From assembly GCA_023253615.1 (NCBI GenBank), contig JALRFZ010000698.1, positions 1-5,319 on the forward strand: a stretch of 5,319 nucleotides of DNA, given 5' to 3'. Below are positions 1 to 5,319 of the stretch, in pieces (positions within the stretch are counted from its first letter, which is position 1; each line of letters opens with the position of its first letter). Below the pieces are notes generated by a model that worked only from the letters and a program-made list of their open reading frames with translations, searched no databases and was not told the origin of the DNA. Made by a program: the position numbers and the translations under genes. This stretch comes from Verrucomicrobiales bacterium. Lineage in GTDB: Bacteria > Verrucomicrobiota > Verrucomicrobiia > Verrucomicrobiales > DEV007.

Positions 1-2608
1 GGGCGGGAGCAGGATCCGGGCCGGAAGCGGGGAGAACCGCGGCGACGGGGCGGGGCGCCCGGCGGCGGGCCGGGAGTTTCGGGAGATCGAAGAGCGGCAG
101 CCGCCATCCGGTGCGGGTGATGAGGGCTTCGAGCAGGAAAATGAAAAGCGCCGCGGCGACGAGGGGTAGGAAGACGGGCTCGAGCCCCGGGTCGGTGGGG
201 CGCCGCCAGGCTTTCGTCAGATCGACGAGCTCGCCGCCTCCGCTCGCGGTGGCGGTCTCGCGTAATTCGGCGAGCCGATCCTTTTCAAAGCGCCATTCCG
301 CTCCCGAACCGACGACGACGGGACCGATGGGAAGGGCGGCGCCTCCCACCTGGATGGCGGCGCGGATGGGTGTGCTCTCCTCGAGCGAAGTGGTCACGGA
401 ATAATGCCCGGGGGCGAGCCGCTCCCAGGTGAGTTCGCGTCGGCGGCCGTCGCGGTAGCCGCTCTGCACGATCACTCGCGGCGGGTTGGCTCCGAGACGG
501 GCCTCCCAGGGATCGGCGTCGTAGTAGAGATCGAGCGTCCATTGCGATCCGTCGAGGCGGTGCTTCAGACCGAGCCCCGGCGGCACCTCGTCGCCCATGA
601 GCCAGCGGGTGAGGGTCTGGAGAAAGTCGCCGTATTGCTCCCACCCGCGCGCTTTTTCCGAGAATCCGCCACCGAGCGGGAAGGAGACCGCCGCGGTGCG
701 CCCGATCCCGCGGCGTCCGAAAGCGACGAGCGGAGCGGCGTAGGTGTCGGTGGAGATGAGCGCGGCCTGGTCGCCCTCGCGCAGGTAGCTGAGGTTGTAG
801 CCGTCGACTTCGGGCAGCCAGTCGGCATCGCGGCGGGCGAGTTCCTGCCAGCGTCCGGTCGTCTTCGCTCCGGTGGGGTCCTCGATGAAGGAGGATCGCG
901 CCACGGTGACGGTTTCCTGGGCGAAGATGTTCGGCAGCTCGCCGGGCACTTCGGTGAAAAAGACGCGGCCTCCCCCCCGTTTCGCGATGTCTTCGAGCAG
1001 GGCCGCGTCGGGGTCGCCGCGCGTGCCCATGCCGATGACGCTGAGGGTCGCCCCGTTCGCCCGCATCTCTTCGATCAGCCGGATGTATTCTCCCGGCTCT
1101 TCCGAGTCGGCGGCATCGCTGAAGAGAATGACGTGACGCTGGCCGAGCGGGGCGTTTTTCAGCACGTCCCATGCGGCCTTGAGACCTTCATAAACAAAGA
1201 TGCCGCCGCCCATCGATTCGATCCGGCGGATGCGGTCGTTCAGTTCGCCGCGGCTCTGGCCGACGTTGAGGAGCGGCGCGATCTGGTGGGCCTGGCTGTC
1301 GACGGCGAAGACGGTCACGGCGTCCATCGTGCCGAGCAACTCGACGGAGCGCGCCGCCCCCTCGTTCGCGAGCTGCATCTTGGTGTGACCGCTCGGGGTG
1401 GTCGCGGCCATCGAGCCGGAGCGATCCATGACGATGGCCATGGCCACGCCGAGTTTGCGATGCTCGCTCTTCAACTCCATCGAGACGGGCAACAGGGAGT
1501 CGATCGCCGATTCGTAGTAGCCGCCCGAGCCGAAGCTGCGGTGCCCCCCGGCCATCAGCAGGCCGCCGCCCTGGTCGCTGACATAAAAGGGGAGCGCTCC
1601 CAGGAAATCTCCCGGCAGCTCATAGGCGGGGACGTTGTTGAGGATCACCGCTTTCACCCCGTTGAGGACGCCGGGATTCAGGGAGAGCGGATCCACCACC
1701 ACCGCCACCTCGAAGCCCTGCGCGCGCAGCACGGGCGCGACGGGATCGTCCTGATAGGCGGTGACGAGGAGCAGCCGCGGGCCGGCCGCGATCTCGATCC
1801 AGCGTTCGTGGGTGTTGTTGCCGGAATGGGCGTCTCCGTCCGGAGCGATCACGGCGCGGTAGCGGTGCCCGCCGGGTTCGGCGACCCGGTCGGAAAAGCG
1901 GAAACGTGCCGAACCCTCCTTCACCTCCACCTCGCCCCGGTAGAGGCGGGCTTCACCACGGAAGACCTCGAGAGGCACCGTGGCATCGGGGCTGCCCGTG
2001 ATCCCGATCTCGACGAGGAACGGCTCGCCGACCTGGGCGCGTTCGGGCATCACGAGCGAGGCGACCTGGTGATCGGCCGACTCCGGGGCGCGGACGAGGC
2101 GGTAATCGAGCGGCACGCCCGATTCGATCAATTTCGCCGAAGCCATCGTGAGAGGCTCGGTGCTGTAGCCGTCGGTGAAGAGGAGGATGCGGTTGTGCCG
2201 GCGGGGGTCCATGCGCGCGAGGGACTCGAGCAGCGCCAATCCGGTGCGGGTCTGATCGCGGTTCCCGGGATAGATCGCGCTCTCGGCATTGCCCAACGGG
2301 ATGACCTCCGAGGCATAATCGAGCAGGTGGAGGCGGTGGTTTTCCCCGGGCTTCGCACGCTCGAGCAGCGTCCGCCATTCCGATTCACTGGAATCGACGA
2401 GGTCGGCGGCCGACTTCGAGCGATCGAACAACACCCAGAGGTCGATCCCGCCGGATTTCAGGACGACTCTCGGATCACAGAGCAACAAGGTCAGGAGCAA
2501 AAGAAAAACAACCCGCAGGGGGCGCCACAACTCCAGCCGCCGGAAACGCCAGGCGAGCAGCGCCCAGACGGGCAGGAGAAAGAGGAACTGGGGCGCGGCG
2601 AGTGTCAT
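1..2608 (-). CDS. BatA-like membrane protein with two VWA domains and a glutamine-amidotransferase-like domain (3' end outside window)
   Basis: An uninterrupted reading frame of 869 codons starts at the ATG complementary to 2606-2608 and leaves the window still open. The N-terminus (residues 5-44) has two hydrophobic segments around a basic loop (RFRRLELWRPLR), as in BatA-type aerotolerance proteins. A first VWA domain (about 55-175) has a full MIDAS set: D62-x-S64-x-S66, T120 and D146 (FTDG). Residues 275-375 resemble the class I glutamine amidotransferase-like fold found in such proteins, but the expected nucleophile elbow reads MAGGHRSFG with no Cys, so amidotransferase activity is unlikely. 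A second VWA (about 388-565) has DRSGS at 395-399 and FSDAAD near 498. A third membrane helix (811-829) precedes a basic, Pro/Ala-rich tail. By the positive-inside rule the large domain region is periplasmic. A role in metal-dependent protein binding or envelope complexes is inferred. Function is unproven and no MoxR or DUF58 partner is visible here. Confidence 0.9.
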   Translation of the reverse strand, partial: MTLAAPQFLFLLPVWALLAWRFRRLELWRPLRVVFLLLLTLLLCDPRVVLKSGGIDLWVLFDRSKSAADLVDSSESEWRTLLERAKPGENHRLHLLDYASEVIPLGNAESAIYPGNRDQTRTGLALLESLARMDPRRHNRILLFTDGYSTEPLTMASAKLIESGVPLDYRLVRAPESADHQVASLVMPERAQVGEPFLVEIGITGSPDATVPLEVFRGEARLYRGEVEVKEGSARFRFSDRVAEPGGHRYRAVIAPDGDAHSGNNTHERWIEIAAGPRLLLVTAYQDDPVAPVLRAQGFEVAVVVDPLSLNPGVLNGVKAVILNNVPAYELPGDFLGALPFYVSDQGGGLLMAGGHRSFGSGGYYESAIDSLLPVSMELKSEHRKLGVAMAIVMDRSGSMAATTPSGHTKMQLANEGAARSVELLGTMDAVTVFAVDSQAHQIAPLLNVGQSRGELNDRIRRIESMGGGIFVYEGLKAAWDVLKNAPLGQRHVILFSDAADSEEPGEYIRLIEEMRANGATLSVIGMGTRGDPDAALLEDIAKRGGGRVFFTEVPGELPNIFAQETVTVARSSFIEDPTGAKTTGRWQELARRDADWLPEVDGYNLSYLREGDQAALISTDTYAAPLVAFGRRGIGRTAAVSFPLGGGFSEKARGWEQYGDFLQTLTRWLMGDEVPPGLGLKHRLDGSQWTLDLYYDADPWEARLGANPPRVIVQSGYRDGRRRELTWERLAPGHYSVTTSLEESTPIRAAIQVGGAALPIGPVVVGSGAEWRFEKDRLAELRETATASGGGELVDLTKAWRRPTDPGLEPVFLPLVAAALFIFLLEALITRTGWRLPLFDLPKLPARRRAPRPVAAVLPASGPDPAPA

Positions 2609-2811
2609 GCCTGGAAACGCTGCCAGTCTAGGAGATGCCAGGCGCGGGGAAAGCCGAAAGTTGGGGAGAAGCGGATCACAAGAGAAGTGAAAATAGTCAA
2701 GAGATCCTAAACATTTAGAGAACTTTCGCAAATTTAATCAGTAATTTTGAAAAATTGGTTGATAAATCCTAATTATCTGCAATTTTCAAAATAATCGTTG
2801 CAACCAATCGT
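2609..2811. promoter_or_regulatory. AT-rich divergent intergenic region, probable promoters for both flanking genes
   Basis: This 203-base gap lies between two divergently oriented genes. Its part from about 2690 to 2800 is strikingly AT-rich against very GC-rich surroundings, as expected of promoter DNA. On the minus strand a weak pair can be drawn: TTGCGA (2731-2726), 16 bases, TAGGAT (2709-2704), each matching 4 of 6 consensus positions. On the plus strand TTGAAA (2747-2752), TTGATA (2759-2764) and AATAAT (2790-2795) occur, but no pair has ideal spacing. No Shine-Dalgarno sequence precedes either start codon. Promoter function is inferred from composition and gene orientation; the individual boxes are uncertain. 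Confidence 0.5.
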
Positions 2812-3564
2812 ATGAAAACGTCCCGCATCCTTCGTTTGATCGCTTTCGGCCTTCTCGCGATTCCCGGCATGGCAACGTCCCAGATCCGGGACAACGACGC
2901 TTCGCAGTCGGTCCTCGCGGTGCCATGTGCGGTCAGCTCGGGCTTCTCGGCCAGCGATTACGAAGATTACAGCCGCCGCCTCGCCAAAACGCTCTCCTTG
3001 CTCTCGAACGATCAGCAGACGCGGGTGTTCGGCTACCTGCCGATGCCGGGGGCGGCCACGCTGGCGAATGCCTCGGGAAACGGGAATGAGTTGGGCGCGA
3101 ACTGGGGGAATGTCGGCAGTGCGAACGCGGACGCCCAGGTTTCGAGCCCGTTGGGTGACGGGGGCAGCGGGCCGGAGGTGGCCGCCACCCAGTCGAGTCC
3201 GCTCCTCGAGGCGGTCGCGAAATTCAACAGTCTCTTCGACGGTACCGCCCCGCTTTCCTCCAATCCCCAGACGACCGCGTCTTCGCAGGACTCCGGTGCC
3301 TCGGGTCCGTTGACTCTTGCTTCGACCGTCAGTGCTCCCACCGTGGGCAACACCACCACCACGAACTTGCCGACGGGGCAGGAGACGACCACCGCCACGA
3401 CCTCGAACGGCACCGGCTCGACCCCGACCTCCTCCACGACCGCCGACAGCACCGCCGAGAAGCCGGCTGCAAACTGGGAGGCGTTGATGGCCTGGTTTGA
3501 AGCCGCGGAGGCCGCCTACAAGGCCGGCACCTTGAGTTCGTTCCTCAAGGGCGGCGGCAATTGA
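2812..3564 (+). CDS. Secreted Thr/Ser-rich protein of unknown function
   Basis: I do not recognise this 250-residue protein. The ATG at 2812 is preferred because it begins a clear Sec signal peptide: basic MKTSR, a hydrophobic core at about 6-19, and a plausible signal peptidase I site after A21-T-S23. The mature part has a possible helical segment at about 47-70 (SASDYEDYSRRLAKTLSLLS), then a Gly/Asn/Ala-rich stretch (80-125). A second amphipathic patch (128-143) is followed by a Thr/Ser-rich low-complexity linker (about 147-215, densest at 180-212). A predicted helix near the C-terminus (NWEALMAWFEAAEAAYKAG, 221-239) ends in a Gly-rich tail. There is one Cys in the mature protein (C39) and no transmembrane helix after the signal. 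The linker resembles disordered, possibly surface-exposed spacers. The gene is divergent from the VWA membrane protein and probably has its own promoter in the AT-rich gap. That the frame is real is supported by the signal peptide and start position; its role is unknown. Confidence 0.75.
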   Translation: MKTSRILRLIAFGLLAIPGMATSQIRDNDASQSVLAVPCAVSSGFSASDYEDYSRRLAKTLSLLSNDQQTRVFGYLPMPGAATLANASGNGNELGANWGNVGSANADAQVSSPLGDGGSGPEVAATQSSPLLEAVAKFNSLFDGTAPLSSNPQTTASSQDSGASGPLTLASTVSAPTVGNTTTTNLPTGQETTTATTSNGTGSTPTSSTTADSTAEKPAANWEALMAWFEAAEAAYKAGTLSSFLKGGGN

Positions 3565-3583
3565 CCGGCCCGGCTCCGGCCGG
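3565..3583 (+). terminator. Inverted repeat directly after the stop codon, weak terminator candidate
   Basis: CCGGCC (3565-3570) and GGCCGG (3578-3583) can form a 6-bp all-GC stem with a 7-base loop, beginning at the first base after the stop codon of the Thr-rich protein gene. No T-run follows, so it is not a canonical intrinsic terminator. It may be chance in such GC-rich DNA or may act as an mRNA 3'-end stabiliser. Confidence 0.25.
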
Positions 3584-3627
3584 ATCGGCTGCCTGCCTCG
3601 GAATCGAGACCGACCGCCCGCGCCCGC

Positions 3628-3656
3628 CTCGGGTGAACCCGAGAAAGGTATACAAT
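3628..3656 (+). promoter_or_regulatory. Palindrome and candidate -10 box upstream of the SDR gene
   Basis: CTCGGG (3628-3633) and CCCGAG (3638-3643) form a perfect 6-bp inverted repeat around TGAA. Five to seven bases later comes TATACAAT (3649-3656), in which TACAAT matches 5 of 6 positions of the sigma-70 -10 consensus. The box sits about 41 bases before the preferred ATG of the SDR gene, a normal distance for a promoter with a short leader. No good -35 element is found at 16-18 bases; that interval is occupied by the palindrome itself. An activator or repressor site overlapping the -35 region is possible but inferred. Confidence 0.3.
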
Positions 3657-3697
3657 TCGCGTTGCGGGGCGGGCCGATCCGGTTCACGATTGCGGCC

Positions 3698-4474
3698 ATG
3701 TCTTCTCTTCTGAAACAAACCGCCGTCATCACCGGTGGAGGATCCGGGATCGGCCGCGCCATCAGCGAAACCTTTGCCGCCGCCGGAGCTTCCGTCGCCA
3801 TTTTTGATCTCGATGAAACCGCCGCCGGCGAGACCGTCTCCGCGATCGGGGCGGCGGGTGGCACGGCGAAATTCTTCCGTTGCGACGTCTCGGATCCGTC
3901 CTCCGTCGAGGCGGCCGTGGCCGGTGCGCGCGAGGCCTTCGGTGGCATTTCCATCCTCGTGAACAATGCCGGTATCGCCAACATCGGAACGGCCACGAAC
4001 ACCGCCGAAAGCGATTTCGACCGCGTCATGCGCGTGAACGTGAAGGGCGTCTACCTCTGTCTCCAGGCGATCCTGCCCGTGATGGTCGAAGGTGGCGGCG
4101 GCGTCGTGCTCAACATGTCGAGCATCGCGGCGATCACCGGATTGAAAGACCGCTTCGCCTATTCCGCGAGCAAGGGGGCCGTCCACACCATGACGCTCTC
4201 GGTCGCGGCCGATTACCTGCAGCATGGCATCCGTTGCAACGCGATCTGTCCGGCCCGCGTCCACACGCCCTTCGTCGACGGCTACCTCGCGAAAAATTAT
4301 CCCGACAACCGCGACGAGATGTTCGAGAAACTTTCGAAGGTGCAGCCCATCGGCCGCATGGCCCGGCCCGACGAGATCGCGAAACTCGCGCTTTACCTCT
4401 GCTCCGACGACTCCTCCTACATCACCGCGCAGACCTTCAACATCGATGGCGGCTACATGAATCTCCGCAACTGA
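3698..4474 (+). CDS. Classical SDR-family NAD(P)-dependent oxidoreductase
   Basis: This 258-residue protein has the usual length of a classical short-chain dehydrogenase/reductase and all core motifs. These are the cofactor loop TGGGSGIG (12-19), D37 at the end of the second strand (which favours NAD over NADP), D63 in CDV, NNAG (89-92), N114, S142, and Y155-x-x-x-K159, giving the Asn-Ser-Tyr-Lys catalytic set. The C-terminus has PIGRMARPDEIA (217-228) and the family ending NIDGGY. I chose ATG at 3698 because it puts the first strand (TAVITGG) at residue 8. An in-frame TTG at 3662 would add 12 residues without family support. The enzyme should be a soluble cytoplasmic oxidoreductase on a hydroxy or keto substrate. 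The CPARVHTPF region recalls SDRs annotated in L-fucose catabolism in Bacteroidota and Verrucomicrobiota, but that is from memory and no sugar genes flank it. It may share a transcript with the peroxidase gene 53 bases downstream. Confidence 0.93.
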   Translation: MSSLLKQTAVITGGGSGIGRAISETFAAAGASVAIFDLDETAAGETVSAIGAAGGTAKFFRCDVSDPSSVEAAVAGAREAFGGISILVNNAGIANIGTATNTAESDFDRVMRVNVKGVYLCLQAILPVMVEGGGGVVLNMSSIAAITGLKDRFAYSASKGAVHTMTLSVAADYLQHGIRCNAICPARVHTPFVDGYLAKNYPDNRDEMFEKLSKVQPIGRMARPDEIAKLALYLCSDDSSYITAQTFNIDGGYMNLRN

Positions 4475-4527
4475 TCCCGCCGCCGGTGCGTAATCCTTCC
4501 GTTTCCATCCCCAACCCATCCACATCC

Positions 4528-5070
4528 ATGAAAAAGCTCCTCATCGCCGCTCTCGCGTTCGCCGCCCTGCCCCTCCTCGCGGAGGATTCCGTGCATGACT
4601 TCAAGGTCAAGAACATCAAGGGCGAGGACATCGACCTTTCCGGCTATAAGGGCAAGGTCCTCCTCATCGTCAACGTCGCCTCCAAGTGCGGCGCGACCCC
4701 GCAGTATGATCCGCTCCAGTCCATCTACGCGAAGTATGCCGACAAGGGCCTCGTCGTGATGGGCTTCCCCGCGAACAACTTCGGCGGCCAGGAGCCCGGC
4801 ACGGACGAGGAGATCGCCGATTTCTGCACCTCGAACTACTCCGTCGCTTTCCCGATGTTCTCCAAGGTCTCCGTGAAGGGCGACGACAAGGCACCCCTCT
4901 TCACCTACCTGACCTCCGCCGAAAATCCCGACAAGCAGGGCGATATCGGCTGGAACTTCGAGAAATTCCTCATCGGCAAGGACGGCAAGCTCGTCCGCCG
5001 GTTCGCGACGCGCACCAAGCCCGATGACGCGGAAGTCATCGCCGCGATCGAGAAGGCGCTCGCCGAGTGA
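4528..5070 (+). CDS. Exported glutathione-peroxidase-family (probably thioredoxin-dependent) peroxidase
   Basis: The 180-residue product has a signal peptide (MKKLLIAALAFAALPLLA, cleavage likely after A18) followed by a full GPx domain, so it probably reduces hydroperoxides in the periplasm. Peroxidatic Cys54 lies in NVASKCGATPQY. Gln88 in GGQEPG and Trp142-Asn143 in WNFEKFLI complete the Cys-Gln-Trp-Asn site. Cys100 (IADFCTSNYSVAFP) sits where two-Cys, thioredoxin-dependent GPx enzymes keep the resolving Cys, so thioredoxin-like reduction is more likely than glutathione. The usual FPCNQFGGQEP motif is changed to FPANNFGGQEP: the non-essential Cys is Ala83 and the Gln is Asn. The codon is Cys, not TGA, so it is not a selenoprotein. 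The ATG at 4528 is fixed by the signal peptide. The frame is also open upstream through the SDR gene, but that part is meaningless. No Shine-Dalgarno sequence is seen; the 53-base leader is C-rich. Confidence 0.93.
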   Translation: MKKLLIAALAFAALPLLAEDSVHDFKVKNIKGEDIDLSGYKGKVLLIVNVASKCGATPQYDPLQSIYAKYADKGLVVMGFPANNFGGQEPGTDEEIADFCTSNYSVAFPMFSKVSVKGDDKAPLFTYLTSAENPDKQGDIGWNFEKFLIGKDGKLVRRFATRTKPDDAEVIAAIEKALAE

Positions 5071-5085
5071 TCGCTCGATCCGCTC

Positions 5086-5319
5086 TCACTTCTTCCGCCA
5101 GATCTCCACGTCATCGACGGCCACGTTTCGCGGCACCGCGAGGCGGAGCAGTCGTTTCGTGGGGTGGGCGATGCCCGGTGAGGAGAAGCGGCCGACTTCC
5201 TCGCCGTCGATCGTCACGGTGATCCCGTCACCCGTCACCGAGACGAGCAGATCGTGCCATTCGCCGGGCGTCGTCGTCCGGGGGAAGACCTTTTCCTTTC
5301 CGACGAGCGCGGCCTTTTG
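5086..5319 (-). CDS. C-terminal part of a LamG/DUF1080-like (family 16 glycoside hydrolase-like) protein
   Basis: Only the last 77 codons and the stop (TGA complementary to 5086-5088) lie in the window; the start is beyond the right edge. The translation contains GEWHDLLVSVTGDGITVTIDG, with a Trp-His then a beta-strand pair around a Gly-Asp turn and an IDGEEV turn, then SSPGIAHPTKRLLRLAV and VAVDDVEIWRKK at the end. This alternation, with the closing DDVxIW strand, is typical of the final strands of concanavalin-like jelly-roll domains (LamG, DUF1080/3-keto-disaccharide hydrolase-like), common in Verrucomicrobiota and Planctomycetota, where they bind or cleave sugars. The exact family and any fused catalytic domain cannot be seen. 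It converges on the peroxidase gene with 15 bases between stops. Confidence 0.75.
   Translation of the reverse strand, partial: QKAALVGKEKVFPRTTTPGEWHDLLVSVTGDGITVTIDGEEVGRFSSPGIAHPTKRLLRLAVPRNVAVDDVEIWRKK

Noticed and set aside
285..1172. A minus-strand 295-codon frame rich in Arg and Ala.
   Set aside because: It is out of frame inside the VWA gene and has an Arg/Pro-rich composition typical of shifted GC-rich frames.
404..2710. A 768-codon open frame on the plus strand opposite the VWA gene.
   Set aside because: The minus-strand frame encodes recognisable VWA and membrane segments over its whole length. The plus frame gives charged, domain-free sequence and is a by-product of GC-rich codon use.
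3349..3441. Thr-rich coding stretch considered as a tandem DNA repeat.
   Set aside because: The codons are mixed ACC, ACG and TCG without a fixed period; it is amino-acid low complexity rather than a DNA repeat.
3662..3697. TTG at 3662 as an alternative start for the SDR, adding 12 residues.
   Set aside because: The ATG at 3698 gives the standard N-terminal length for the family, and TTG would lie only a few bases after the candidate -10 box.
2773..4029. A 418-codon minus-strand frame spanning the Thr-rich protein gene and part of the SDR gene.
   Set aside because: It crosses two better-supported plus-strand genes and the intergenic region, and its translation is low-complexity Gly/Arg-rich with no recognisable domain.
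3545..4525. A 326-codon minus-strand frame opposite the SDR gene.
   Set aside because: The plus strand carries every SDR motif in order; the antisense translation is Gly/Asp/His-rich shadow sequence.
3880..4527. Upstream open extension of the peroxidase frame through the SDR gene, suggesting a fusion.
   Set aside because: The extension is Arg/His-rich and out of frame with the SDR, while the ATG at 4528 begins a proper signal peptide.

Overview
The window looks like chromosomal DNA of a GC-rich Gram-negative bacterium, most plausibly a member of the Verrucomicrobiota (or a planctomycete relative). The inference rests on three things: a BatA-like membrane protein carrying two VWA domains and an inactive glutamine-amidotransferase-like domain, a laminin-G/DUF1080-like C-terminus at the right edge, and start codons without visible Shine-Dalgarno sequences. 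No marker gene fixes the taxonomy. No RNA gene, mobile element, CRISPR array or origin is visible.

Layout. Positions 1-2608, minus strand: the first 869 codons of a large double-VWA membrane protein, running off the left edge. Positions 2609-2811: a short AT-rich divergent intergenic region that should hold promoters for both flanking genes. Positions 2812-3564, plus: a secreted, Thr/Ser-rich protein of unknown function. Positions 3565-3697: an intergenic stretch with two inverted repeats and a candidate -10 box. Positions 3698-4474, plus: a classical short-chain dehydrogenase/reductase, followed after 53 bases by an exported glutathione-peroxidase-family protein at 4528-5070, plus. Positions 5086-5319, minus: the C-terminal 77 residues of a LamG/DUF1080-like protein, convergent with the peroxidase and separated by only 15 bases.

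The genes do not form one obvious pathway. Three of the five products are predicted to be in, or exported across, the inner membrane (VWA protein, Thr-rich protein, peroxidase). The SDR and peroxidase may be co-transcribed, but their functions have no clear link. The least understood item is the secreted Thr-rich protein divergent from the VWA protein. I see no convincing evidence of a new multi-gene system here.
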